Below, piece by piece: positions 11,001 to 18,130 of a stretch of DNA of 56,418 nt. Within the stretch, counting starts at the first letter, position 1. Every line of letters begins with the position of its first letter. The notes under the pieces are model-generated. The model saw only the letters and a list, made by a program, of their open reading frames with translations. It did no database searches and was not told the DNA's origin. The stretch is taken from the NCBI GenBank assembly GCA_964390805.1, contig CAYMKL010000033.1, positions 1 through 56,418 on the forward strand. The letters run 5' to 3'. The position numbers were made by a program, and so were the translations under genes. This DNA is from CAYMKL01 sp964390805 (GTDB taxonomy: Bacteria > Chloroflexota > Anaerolineae > VGOG01).

Positions 11001-11936
11001 GAGAAAACCGCCCGCCATGCCTACTACGAACCCGACGAGCCCGCTGAGAATCACTGTAGCGATGGCCTTGACTCCATCGCTGAATTTAATCGAGGTCTGG
11101 TCCTCTGCTCGCTGGCGCAAAAGAGTCAGCGACAGGAGCACAAAGCTGAAGAGGCCAGCAAGCAAGCCCAGCAAAGGACCACGGCTCTGAGTGAAGAAGA
11201 TACAGATTAACTGAGCGGCTAGAATGAAAACGTAGCAAGTCGCCAGAACCACGTGGGAGGTAACGCCCTCCTCATCGGCCAGAATGGTGGAAAAGGATTC
11301 TATAACACGAGCCAGGGTAAGGGGAACGACCATGATCACATAAGCGGCCACGAAGATGGGATTGCCCATGTTGGAGGCTACGCGAGTATCGACAGGAGCA
11401 GCCCAGGGCAAAGGATCTAGACCATAGTGCTGCAGGATTCCATACAAGGAGATGGGCAAGCTGACCAGGATGGCCGCAGTAACCAATCGTTCGATCTGCT
11501 GGCGAGTGCGCAGGCCCTGCAAGGCCAGGAAGAAGATCACAATGTACGAGAAGGTGGTGTAGGTACCCTGCAAGCGTTGGTAGGAGCCCCATAGGCTGAT
11601 TCGGGGGGTCACAGAGGCAACGGTGGCTAATATGTACACCGCCATGAAGAACAATGTGGGGAGAACCAATGGGGTTCTCAACGCCCTCTTCCCTCCTCCA
11701 TCTTCCAACCCTTCGGCTCGGCTCAGGGCAGGCTTCCAACTTCCAGCCTCCAGCACTTTGATCACCCATGCGACGGCCATCACCAGGGCAATAGAGCGCA
11801 GCAGGGTGAGCTTATCGGGCTCGAAAACGCGGTCGGAGTAGACGTTGAAGAAAAGGGGAACCACAATGACAGCCGCCAGCCAACCAGCTTCGATAACCTT
11901 ATCGCAGAAAACGCCTAGCTTTGTTCGCACAGCCAC
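8052..11936 (-). CDS. Wzy/WaaL-type O-antigen polymerase/ligase fused to TPR repeats
   Basis: A 1294-residue membrane protein. The N-terminal two thirds carry many transmembrane segments and the O-antigen ligase/polymerase region, with the marker HNETFDALVITGLVGFVAYLLLFG near residue 480. The C-terminal third (about residues 890-1294) is TPR repeats. Two TPR blocks of about 116-119 residues (1044-1159 and 1176-1294) are a tandem duplication, separated by a 24-bp dispersed element. Two more 24-bp elements inside heptamer arrays add the low-complexity stretches ALSRAEG (near residue 72) and LRLGSGQA (near residue 590). The start is GTG 11936. It probably polymerises the repeat unit or ligates glycan on the outer face; the TPRs may recruit partners or control chain length. 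Choice between polymerase and ligase is open. Confidence 0.85.
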   Translation of the reverse strand: MAVRTKLGVFCDKVIEAGWLAAVIVVPLFFNVYSDRVFEPDKLTLLRSIALVMAVAWVIKVLEAGSWKPALSRAEGLEDGGGKRALRTPLVLPTLFFMAVYILATVASVTPRISLWGSYQRLQGTYTTFSYIVIFFLALQGLRTRQQIERLVTAAILVSLPISLYGILQHYGLDPLPWAAPVDTRVASNMGNPIFVAAYVIMVVPLTLARVIESFSTILADEEGVTSHVVLATCYVFILAAQLICIFFTQSRGPLLGLLAGLFSFVLLSLTLLRQRAEDQTSIKFSDGVKAIATVILSGLVGFVVGMAGGFLLGKIGFFDSAPDNTLLAALGFFVGMASGVVCIGFLVVLRKGWKWLWLAWIIQALVPIAFLVVFNLPSSPIASWRELPYIGRLGQVFETETGTGRVRVLIWGGVVEMMTPHEPIQHPSGQPDVLNPLRPLVGYGPESMFVAYNRFYPPELTQVEARRASPDRSHNETFDALVITGLVGFVAYLLLFGSVFYYGYRWLGLIENARQRNIFIGLFLVGGLVAALFLGLWKGAHFVGVGLPLGIALGLAGYLVVSAGMFYGRAKEQRSKGADFQPPTLRLGSGQASNVQPLASNFQFLLIALVSALLAHFVEIDLGIAIAATRTYFWVYAALMVAIGYYLRTADEIVPVEVPKQARKKRRRSRRSQAQIPTESSSQKAQRRGNSVVIYSLLVSLIMVTMAFNYVTPQFDISARGYSLLWLLVLTWLLGGAVTVGLTSMKGRSQHSNWPVASLIYSVLSMGCFLIFFFVRKYQMESRIAVTSLDDLLRQADVIANSLALYYVFALLLVLAIAGALLHRMPLPPRSWQRRYVWLYPISVVGVAVLIFTTNLGVIRADIVYKHAKSYFEAGQWDASITLNQQAMKYAPKEDYYYLFLGSALLEKAKQAPEGPATLPEDITATRMRSFTPQQIVSLGREDLLIVSQAVLIEAQRLNPLNTDHSANLARLNRTWGQLASDPAQRTEKLSQALEYYRQATNLSPQNAQLFNEWGQVHYILGDHERALERYEHSMSVDQAYHETYVLLGDLYLSMNELDKAVEAYSRALELNPGMMQAHSSLGYIYSQQGNLQAAVEQNLKVIELAPKDYASRKNLALLYQQLGQTDEAIAEAQIALGLAPEGDKASLETFIAQLTPGQPFGPAQDKSTSSSDEELILAYLEEGQAYLNENDLERAEGVYAKALELNPNVVQAHSALGYIYALQGKLQEALEENLKVLDLAPNDYATHKNLAMIYQQLGRIEEAIAEGELALELAPEDDKPALEEFVAQLRQQ
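8055..8807. repeat. Tandem duplication of a TPR block
   Basis: Segments 8055-8411 and 8460-8807 encode closely similar TPR blocks, for example AHSALGYIYALQGKLQEALEEN against AHSSLGYIYSQQGNLQAAVEQN (read in parts). DNA identity is clearly visible by eye but not perfect. Confidence 0.75.
8432..8455. repeat. 24-bp dispersed element, copy 2, at a TPR duplication junction
   Basis: Reverse-oriented copy, in frame, giving the peptide PFGPAQDK-like linker between the two TPR blocks of the Wzy-TPR protein. Confidence 0.75.
10123..10196. repeat. Heptamer array H3 (GGTTGGA-type) split by a 24-bp element
   Basis: AATTGGA, AATTGGA, GGCTAGA, GGTTGGA, CGTTGGA, then GG, the 24-bp element, then TTGGA and GGTTGGA. 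Removing the insert restores a GGTTGGA unit in phase. It is in frame in the Wzy-TPR gene. Confidence 0.85.
10160..10183. repeat. 24-bp dispersed element, copy 3, inside H3
   Basis: Reverse-oriented copy (CCTGCCCTGAG-N-GCCGAAGGG form) inserted within one heptamer unit of array H3. Confidence 0.85.
11695..11753. repeat. Heptamer array H4 (CTTCCAA-type) split by a 24-bp element
   Basis: CCTCCAT, CTTCCAA, the 24-bp element, CTTCCAA, CTTCCAG, CCTCCAG. The insert falls exactly between units. The unit is close to the reverse complement of the H3 unit. In frame near the N-terminus of the Wzy-TPR protein. Confidence 0.85.
11709..11732. repeat. 24-bp dispersed element, copy 4, inside H4
   Basis: Plus-oriented copy with CCCTTCGGC-N3-GCTCAGGGCAGG form, flush between two CTTCCAA units. 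Confidence 0.85.
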
Positions 11937-11943
11937 TCACCAC

Positions 11944-12933
11944 CTACCTTTGGACTTTGAGCTTTGAACTTTGAACTTTCTGAAACCAATCAATGGTTCT
12001 TCTGAGGCCATCTTCCAGGGGTACCTCGGCTCTGAAGCCTAGTACTCTCTCAGCCTTTCTCACATCTGGCACCCGACGACGAGTTTCCTCAAAGTTGGTG
12101 TTGTAAGCCTCCGCATACGGCACGTGGACTATCTCTGAGGGCAAGCCGACCAATCCCTTGATCAATCGCGCCAACTCCAAAATGGTGGTTTCTCGATTAT
12201 TGCCGATGTTGAAGCTCTGTCCCTCGGCCTCTTTCAGGGTTGCCGCCAGAATGGATCCCCTGACGGTATCGCCAATGTACGTGAAACAACGGGTTTGCTG
12301 CCCATCGCTGAACACCGTCAGGGGCTTGCCTGCCAGGGCCTGGTTGATGAATTTGGCGATGACACTGCCATAGCCCCTGGGATCGAGGCGAGGCCCGTAG
12401 GAGTTGAAGTAACGGACGATGCTGACCGGCAATCCCTTGTCATGGTAGATAAAAGCCAGGTGCTCATCAATGGCTTTGCCCAAAGCGTAGGACCAGCGCC
12501 CTACGGCCGTGGGACCCAGGATGCTATCGTCCTCTTCGGCCAGGGGAGCTTTTTCCGACTTGCCGTAGACCTCGGAACTGGAAGCGATGACCACCTTTCG
12601 CCAGTACTTGTAGGCTAACTCCAGCACGATTTCGGTGCCTCGCACATTGGTCAAGATGCCCAGGAAAGGGTTGTCAAGAACGTGCTTAACCCCCACCACA
12701 GCAGCCAGGTGATAGATTAGATCCACCCGACTTATGATCCGCTCCATCAAAGTCTCGTTGAGGATGCTGTCATTGACAAAATGAAAGCGTTCGTTCCCCA
12801 AGAGGTGGTGGATATTCTCTATCTTCCCTGTGGAGAGGTTATCAATCACGTAGAGTTCGTGGCCCTGGGCCATCAAGGCATCTACCAGGTGCGAGCCGAT
12901 GTAGCCCGCCCCGCCGGTGATGAGGATTTTCAT
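11944..12933 (-). CDS. NAD-dependent nucleotide-sugar epimerase/dehydratase (extended SDR)
   Basis: An extended short-chain dehydrogenase acting on a nucleotide sugar. It starts MKILITGGAGYIGSHL, with the NAD-binding GxxGxxG at residues 7-13, then IASSSEVYG with the catalytic serine block and YALGK for the YxxxK pair. It is UDP-glucuronate decarboxylase- or 4-epimerase-like; the product sugar is undetermined. The ATG at 12933 is chosen because it begins the SDR fold and GGAAG lies about ten bases upstream. The last codons (SSKLKVQR) are made of a TTTGAAC-type heptamer array, so the native C-terminus has been replaced or extended by repeat sequence. It stands directly upstream of the Wzy-TPR gene. 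Confidence 0.9.
   Translation of the reverse strand: MKILITGGAGYIGSHLVDALMAQGHELYVIDNLSTGKIENIHHLLGNERFHFVNDSILNETLMERIISRVDLIYHLAAVVGVKHVLDNPFLGILTNVRGTEIVLELAYKYWRKVVIASSSEVYGKSEKAPLAEEDDSILGPTAVGRWSYALGKAIDEHLAFIYHDKGLPVSIVRYFNSYGPRLDPRGYGSVIAKFINQALAGKPLTVFSDGQQTRCFTYIGDTVRGSILAATLKEAEGQSFNIGNNRETTILELARLIKGLVGLPSEIVHVPYAEAYNTNFEETRRRVPDVRKAERVLGFRAEVPLEDGLRRTIDWFQKVQSSKLKVQR
11948..11975. repeat. Heptamer array H5 (CTTTGAA-type)
   Basis: CTTTGGA, CTTTGAG, CTTTGAA, CTTTGAA in tandem. It forms the 3' end of the epimerase gene. A short related stretch recurs at 13003-13016. Confidence 0.85.
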
Positions 12934-13214
12934 GAAGTTGGGTCTTCCTTTCCCATGACGCTCGGGCCTCTTAAGCAAACCCGATTGCCGGGTCCGTCCA
13001 AAAGAACTTTGAACTTACGAATAAAGCTGCGTCCAAGTGAGAACTCATCATTGCCCTCGAAGGTTTCGGTGAAAACCTCAGGGGGCCTGTGCTGCTTATC
13101 TATGTAGTATGCGTAGGCCCGCTCATTGCCAAAGCAAATGAAGCCTTCATCGTCAATGAAATAGTCCCTACGCTTAAGCTCATAATCGCACAGCGCTTCT
13201 TTGTCCAGCACCAT
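12930..13214 (-). CDS. Small hypothetical protein or gene remnant
   Basis: I do not recognise this 94-residue frame. Its first 70 residues look protein-like, with many aromatic and charged residues (DYELKRRDYFIDDEG, then NERAYAYYIDKQHRPPEVF). From about residue 67 the frame passes through an ACTTTGAAC-type repeat at 13003-13016 and the composition degrades. There is no clear ribosome binding site before the ATG at 13214. It lies between hddC and the epimerase gene and overlaps the latter's start by 4 bases. It may be the stump of a longer gene cut by repeat insertion. Confidence 0.4.
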   Translation of the reverse strand: MVLDKEALCDYELKRRDYFIDDEGFICFGNERAYAYYIDKQHRPPEVFTETFEGNDEFSLGRSFIRKFKVLLDGPGNRVCLRGPSVMGKEDPTS

Positions 13215-13259
13215 AATCTTAACTCATTTAGCGATAAAAATCAAGTGAAGAGAGCTTTG

Positions 13260-13979
13260 TCAGATGAACTCTCCACGACGCAACAACTCCACAAGTTCCC
13301 GCATTCTCCGGTACCCCTCTGGCGTTCCGATGTCAACGAAGGCCCCGCCTAGCATGTAGCCGCACAAAGGGGCCTTCATCTCAACGAGGTGGGGGAACAC
13401 TTCCAGTTCCAGAGAGACGTTCCTGCCAGCGGGAATGAAGCCGAGTATTTCCGGCTCAAACACATACACCCCAGCGCTGATGGTGCTGCAATCTCTTTGT
13501 GCTGTGCCCTTTTCTATAAATCGCACCACTTGGCCAGCCTGATCAACCTGCACCAGACCCGATCTGGAGGGATCGCCCACCCGGCTCAGGCCAATGGTGG
13601 CCAGGGCATTTCTGTCCTGATGCAAACGGATCATATCCCGGAGATCCGCTTGGATGTAGGTATCTCCATTCAGAACCAGAAAGGCACTGTCCACCAGATG
13701 AGCAGCATTCTTAATGGCTCCCGCTGTCCCCAGAGGCTTCTCCTCAATAGAATAGGTAATATGCACACCGAAGTCTCCTCCATCGCCAAAGTACTCCTCA
13801 ATGGCATGGGACATGTGGCCGGTGCAGAGGATGATCTCGGTGAAGCCCTGTCTTCGCAACAGTTCAAGCTGGTAGGCCAGGAAGGGCTGGCCACCGATCT
13901 GAGCCAGGGCTTTGGGGCGGTCTGCGACGATGGGCCGCAGCCGCGTGCCCAGGCCACCGGCAAGGATGAAGGCTTTCAT
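13260..13979 (-). CDS. hddC: HddC-like sugar-1-phosphate nucleotidyltransferase
   Basis: A 239-residue NTP-transferase, most like the guanylyltransferase that turns D-glycero-alpha-D-manno-heptose 1-phosphate into the GDP sugar. The nucleotide loop LAGGLGTRLRP is at residues 6-16, followed by KALAQIGGQPFLAYQ and the metal-site LVLNGDTYI near residue 105. The start overlaps the stop of hddA by four bases (ATGA), and the pairing with a GHMP kinase of the HddA family supports the heptose assignment. Substrate is inferred from context; a hexose-1-phosphate is an alternative. Confidence 0.8.
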   Translation of the reverse strand: MKAFILAGGLGTRLRPIVADRPKALAQIGGQPFLAYQLELLRRQGFTEIILCTGHMSHAIEEYFGDGGDFGVHITYSIEEKPLGTAGAIKNAAHLVDSAFLVLNGDTYIQADLRDMIRLHQDRNALATIGLSRVGDPSRSGLVQVDQAGQVVRFIEKGTAQRDCSTISAGVYVFEPEILGFIPAGRNVSLELEVFPHLVEMKAPLCGYMLGGAFVDIGTPEGYRRMRELVELLRRGEFI

Positions 13980-14986
13980 TGGCCGTAGCTCCAGGTCTGC
14001 AGGCCGTGAGGCTCGAAGCCGAATTCTACCATCTGTCCCCCAGCCTCCTCCAGCTCTTGGGCCACGATGTGCCGCTTGTCAAACTGACAGTACAGCAGGA
14101 GAAAGCCGCCTCCCCCTGCCCCGGAGATCTTGCCACCCAGTGCTCCATGCCGGCGCGCGGTCTCGTAAAGCTCGTCAATGTAGCTGTCGGTGATTCTGTC
14201 GGCCAGCTTTTTCTTGTGCTGCCAGGCCTGGTGGAGTAGAGCGCCGAAGTCGTCCAATCTGCCCAACAGGAGAGCATTCTTCATCAGGGTTGTCGTCTCT
14301 TTGAGGGCATCCAGTCCGGCCACCACGTCCACCTTTCGGGTCACGTAGCCCTCTATCTGCGTGCGCAGGATGTTGGCCGAGCGTCTGGTTTTGCCGGTGT
14401 AGCACAGAAGCAGGTGGTACTCCAGCTCGTTGAGGGTGGCAGGGTCAATGCGCAGCGGATTGACAATAATCGCATCGCGGTTGAACTCGATGAAATTGAA
14501 GCCACCGAAGGTAGCTGCGTACTGATCCTGCATCCCGCCCTCAATGCCCAGATCTATCCTTTCCACTTCGTAGGCCAACTCCGCCAACTCGTAATCCGTC
14601 ATGGGTTTGCGCAGCCAGTGGCGGAAGAGGCCCAACAGCGCCACAACCACCGTGGAGGATGAGCCGAGACCAGATCCCGGTGGGGCATCGCTATGCATAA
14701 ACAGGTTCAGTCCGGTGGGGGCTCCCACCTTGCTGATCACGGCCTTCACCAGGTCCAGTTCCCCGTCGTACTGGGGTCCCTCCCGGCGGTTGTACTTGGC
14801 CACCACATCGTAATCGAGCGATTGGGCGCTGATTTCCTCATCCTCGCGGGGGATCAGCGAGCAATAGGCATACTTGTTGATGGTGGTACTCAGCACTACT
14901 CCTCCCCGCTCTTCAACGTAGGGGGAGACGTCAGTCCCGCCACCGCAGAAGCTGATGCGCAGTGGAGCACGGCTACGGTAGATCAC
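13976..14986 (-). CDS. hddA: HddA-like D-glycero-D-manno-heptose 7-phosphate kinase (GHMP family)
   Basis: A GHMP-family sugar kinase of 336 residues. The N-terminus RAPLRISFCGGGTDVSPYVEERGG is typical of HddA/fucokinase-like kinases, and the ATP loop PPGSGLGSSS lies at residues 102-111. The C-terminal KISGAGGGGFLLLYC is motif 3. In the GDP-heptose route it phosphorylates C1 of heptose 7-phosphate, before GmhB and HddC act; both of those are nearby. It is coupled to hddC. An L-fucose or related kinase is a less likely alternative. Confidence 0.85.
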   Translation of the reverse strand: MIYRSRAPLRISFCGGGTDVSPYVEERGGVVLSTTINKYAYCSLIPREDEEISAQSLDYDVVAKYNRREGPQYDGELDLVKAVISKVGAPTGLNLFMHSDAPPGSGLGSSSTVVVALLGLFRHWLRKPMTDYELAELAYEVERIDLGIEGGMQDQYAATFGGFNFIEFNRDAIIVNPLRIDPATLNELEYHLLLCYTGKTRRSANILRTQIEGYVTRKVDVVAGLDALKETTTLMKNALLLGRLDDFGALLHQAWQHKKKLADRITDSYIDELYETARRHGALGGKISGAGGGGFLLLYCQFDKRHIVAQELEEAGGQMVEFGFEPHGLQTWSYGQ

Positions 14987-14991
14987 GGCAA

Positions 14992-16146
14992 CTACCTCCC
15001 ATTGGACAACAGTCTTTCATAAAGAGCGATTGTCGCTTCAACCATTATCTCTTTCGAGAACTCCTGTTCTGCCCGCTGCCGTCCCCTCTCACCCAATCGG
15101 CGGCGCAGGTCAGGATCAGCCAGAAGTTGATTGATAGCCTGGGCCAGGGCCGCACTGTCCCGAGGGGGGACCACCAACCCCGTCTCCCCGTGGAGGTTAA
15201 CGTAGGAAGTGCCCGTTCCCAGCTCTGTGCACACCACTGGCTTTCCACAGGCCATGGCCTCGATCTGAACGGCCCCCCAGGTCTCGCTGCGGTGCGTCGA
15301 GGGCAGGACGAAAAGATCACAGGCCTGATAGTAGGCTGGCAGCTCAGCATCGGGAATGTGCCCCAGGAAGGTCACCCGCTTGGTCAGCGCTAACTCCACC
15401 GTCAGAGCTTCCCACTCCTGGCGCATGGGGCCATCGCCTACTATCAACAGGTGAGCCTCAATGTCCTTCATGGCCTTGAGGAGCACTTGCAGACCCTTGT
15501 AGTAACGCAGTCGGCCCACGAAGAGTAACAGCGGATGGAACAACGGACGGGGAGAATTGAACGGACTTTCGGGAGTTGCTGCGTATCGGGCGCGGATGGC
15601 GGCGACTTGATTGGGATCGGGACGGGCGAAGCGGCTGAGGTCCTGGCCGTGGTGGATGACTGTGCACTTGCCGGCGAAGGGTCTGAGGTAGGGTGAGGTC
15701 TCGATATACGTGGGGTTGGAGACGGTGATGGCGTCGGCTCTGGCCAGAACCCGCCACAGAAAGGGCTTGTAGACTCGTAGGAGATACTTCTGGCGCACTA
15801 TGTCGCTGTGGTAGGTGAGGACAAAGCGCCTGCTTCGCCCGAAAAAGAGTTGGCCCAACTCGCCAGGGGGATTGGGGAAGTGCAAGTGGGCGATGTCGGG
15901 CTCCAGGCGACGCAGCCAGGCGTAGAGGGCGGGGCTGATGGGAGCGCCAGAGATGCGAAAGGGGCAGCCGGCTTTGATCACGGACACACCGTTGATCTCC
16001 TCGGTCATGGTTTGGGCGTTGGTGTTGGTCACCAGCACCTGCACCTGGTAGTCCCGCCGGGTAAGCCCCTCGGCCAGCATCTTGATGTGGTTCTCGATTC
16101 CACCCAGGACAGGGTAGTAGTCCTTGTAGACGTACAGGATCCTCAT
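14992..16146 (-). CDS. GT4-family glycosyltransferase
   Basis: A GT-B retaining glycosyltransferase (384 residues) acting at the cytoplasmic face. The N-terminal acceptor domain begins MRILYVYKDYYPVLGGIENHI. The C-terminal nucleotide-sugar domain has LLFVGRLRYYKGLQVLL (about residues 198-214) and the GT4 glutamate block SETWGAVQIEAMACGKPVV. The ATG at 16146 is preferred to the upstream Met because GGAGGT lies six bases before it and the fold begins there. Its ATG overlaps the gmhB stop. Lying between hddA and gmhB, it may transfer heptose. Confidence 0.9.
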   Translation of the reverse strand: MRILYVYKDYYPVLGGIENHIKMLAEGLTRRDYQVQVLVTNTNAQTMTEEINGVSVIKAGCPFRISGAPISPALYAWLRRLEPDIAHLHFPNPPGELGQLFFGRSRRFVLTYHSDIVRQKYLLRVYKPFLWRVLARADAITVSNPTYIETSPYLRPFAGKCTVIHHGQDLSRFARPDPNQVAAIRARYAATPESPFNSPRPLFHPLLLFVGRLRYYKGLQVLLKAMKDIEAHLLIVGDGPMRQEWEALTVELALTKRVTFLGHIPDAELPAYYQACDLFVLPSTHRSETWGAVQIEAMACGKPVVCTELGTGTSYVNLHGETGLVVPPRDSAALAQAINQLLADPDLRRRLGERGRQRAEQEFSKEIMVEATIALYERLLSNGR

Positions 16147-16694
16147 TTTCCGACCTCCGCAAGAATCCACTGGACGGCTGCCAGGAGATCGGAGTCAATG
16201 TGGTCTGGTTCCACTTCCCACTCATCCTTGTTCTCCAACTGCTCCTGTCCGTGTCCTGTGAGAACCAGGACAGTGCGGCATCCCAGGCGAGCGCCGGCCA
16301 GGAGATCGGTCATCTTATCGCCCACGGCATAGCTTGTGCTTAGGTCAATGCCGAATTCTTGCGCCGCCTGTTCAAAAAGAGCTGTATCAGGCTTGCGGCA
16401 GGCACAGCCATCATCCGGATGGTGCGGGCAGACGTAGATAGCATCTATGCGACCTCCTTCTCGCTCCAGGGCAGCCTTCATCCTCTGATGCACGAGCGCC
16501 AATTCTTCCTCAGTGAGATAACCTCGCGCCAGGGCGGACTGGTTGGTGATGACGATGACCGGCCAGCCTCTCTGGTTAAGCATGCGAATGGCTTCCCCTG
16601 CGCCGGGCAGCAGCCTGAACTGCTCCACACTGTTTAGATAGATGACCTCTTCATTGATGGTGCCATCGCGGTCCAAGAAGACGGCACGTGTCAT
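16143..16694 (-). CDS. gmhB: D-glycero-D-manno-heptose 1,7-bisphosphate 7-phosphatase
   Basis: HAD-family phosphatase that removes the 7-phosphate from heptose bisphosphate. The catalytic FLDRDGTINE is at residues 6-15 (Asp8, Asp10). The zinc site CPHHPDDGCACRKPD, specific to GmhB/HisB-N phosphatases, lies near residues 103-117, and GDKMTDLLAG near residue 138. Length 183 is normal. The ATG at 16694 has an ideal AGGAGG seven bases upstream; the longer upstream frame is only a shadow of the GT87 gene. ATGA overlaps link it to both neighbours, so it is in one transcript with hddA and hddC. Confidence 0.92.
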   Translation of the reverse strand: MTRAVFLDRDGTINEEVIYLNSVEQFRLLPGAGEAIRMLNQRGWPVIVITNQSALARGYLTEEELALVHQRMKAALEREGGRIDAIYVCPHHPDDGCACRKPDTALFEQAAQEFGIDLSTSYAVGDKMTDLLAGARLGCRTVLVLTGHGQEQLENKDEWEVEPDHIDSDLLAAVQWILAEVGK

Positions 16695-18010
16695 TTCGCC
16701 GCCTCCTGTAAACCTTTCACAGGTCGCAGAAAAGTCACCATTCCTCCCCCCAGTAGAAGAACGGCATAGAGCCCAAAGCCGGCGGCCAGGGGACCCCACG
16801 GCGCGGGAAGCAAGATGGCCCACAGATGGGTCAGACGCGAGAGTCCAGCCAGGAAGTAGGCCAGGACGACCAGATTGCGCCCTCGATGGGCGAAGGTCTC
16901 TGACCGAGCCCACAGCCAGGCCATGGCCGGGAGGAGAAGGACATGGTTGTACCTTTCGGTATGGGGGAACGGAAGAAGCCAATAGAGCACCCACAGGTAG
17001 AACGCGCCCTCTGCTCGGGCTGGGCCTGCCCGGAGGAGCACGACGAGGGGAATCAGGGCCAAGAGAGCCACGAGGAGATACCCTGCCCCTTGGATAACCT
17101 GGGGAGAAAAGGACCACGGAGGCGACCAAGTGATGGCATGGGGCTGGGTCACTGAAAGTCCGGGGGTCTGAAAACTATGGGGACGCCCCAAGCGATCCAG
17201 CCAGGCGACAAAAGATTGGTCGTCTATTCCTACTTGCTCGGAGGCAGATGAAACGCGTCCCGGCAGGAAGTTTGTCCAGTAGTCTCGGTTGCCGCTCGGG
17301 GTAATGACAAAACCAAGACCTAAGGCAAGAAGGGCAGCCAGAGTGGCGAGGACAAACAGACGCCAGCGGCGTAACAGCAGTAGGGCTCCTATCCAAACGG
17401 AGGGAAAGAGTTTGGCCCCAACGGCCAGACCCTGAGCGAGGGTTCCTGCAAAAAGGGAATCCTTAGTTCGCAGGCGAACAGCCTGCCCCACAGTCAGAGA
17501 GGCGGCCAGGAGCAAGATGCTGGTCTGGCCCAGGGTAAGGTCCAGGAACACGGGGCCAAAAGTCAAGGTGAGCAAAAAGACCAACCCTCTTTCCCTCCAC
17601 CCATCGTATCCGGCGACGTGCGCCAGAATAAGGGCACTCCAGGCGATGAGGGCCAGATCCAGCGCAAGCCAGGCAAAAGCAGCAGCAGGAAAGTCGAGAA
17701 ACGTCAGGGGTTGTAGCAACCAGGACCATATCGGCGGGTTGTAGGTGACGGGGGGACGCATGAGGAGACCGGATTTCGCTTGAAGGCTCTCCAGGAATTC
17801 CGGTGACAGTCCATAAGGCGAGATGCCCAGGCGTACTGCCCAGGCTCCGGCATAGAAAGCCGCAAAGTCCAGCAGCCTGGGGTAGGGAAAGAAGGCATTG
17901 AGGCGAAGGAAGGCTGTCCCGAAATGGATCAGTGCGCCTGCTCCTCCCAGGATACCCCAGAGCCATCGTCGGCCTATTGTCTTATGCTCGCTCAGCCAAG
18001 GTTCGCTCAC
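16691..18010 (-). CDS. GT87/DUF2029-family membrane glycosyltransferase
   Basis: A 439-residue protein with about 10-12 transmembrane segments, of the GT-C fold GT87/DUF2029 family, in which known members are polyprenyl-phosphate-mannose dependent mannosyltransferases. The family marks LLDFAAFYAGAWAVRLGISPYG (positions about 45-66, with the conserved acidic-aromatic loop), then MRPPVTYNPPIWSWLLQPL, and DLTLGQTSILLL are visible. It acts on the outer membrane face. The start is GTG 18010, with AAAGGA upstream, and the stop overlaps gmhB. Sugar donor is inferred from the family. Confidence 0.8.
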   Translation of the reverse strand: MSEPWLSEHKTIGRRWLWGILGGAGALIHFGTAFLRLNAFFPYPRLLDFAAFYAGAWAVRLGISPYGLSPEFLESLQAKSGLLMRPPVTYNPPIWSWLLQPLTFLDFPAAAFAWLALDLALIAWSALILAHVAGYDGWRERGLVFLLTLTFGPVFLDLTLGQTSILLLAASLTVGQAVRLRTKDSLFAGTLAQGLAVGAKLFPSVWIGALLLLRRWRLFVLATLAALLALGLGFVITPSGNRDYWTNFLPGRVSSASEQVGIDDQSFVAWLDRLGRPHSFQTPGLSVTQPHAITWSPPWSFSPQVIQGAGYLLVALLALIPLVVLLRAGPARAEGAFYLWVLYWLLPFPHTERYNHVLLLPAMAWLWARSETFAHRGRNLVVLAYFLAGLSRLTHLWAILLPAPWGPLAAGFGLYAVLLLGGGMVTFLRPVKGLQEAAK

Positions 18011-18130
18011 AGTGTCCTTTCCCAGTATCTACCCACCTTATGCTCACAGCGGACCCTAGTCCGCTGCTCCAATGACGATGACCAACGCTGAGGCCGCTGG
18101 GGTAGGGTCCAGCGGGAGCAGGTGAAGTGG

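Noticed and set aside
16692..17129. Long N-terminal extension of gmhB
   Set aside because: The extension is Pro/Ser/Arg-rich shadow sequence of the GT87 gene, and an ideal ribosome site sits before the internal ATG at 16694.
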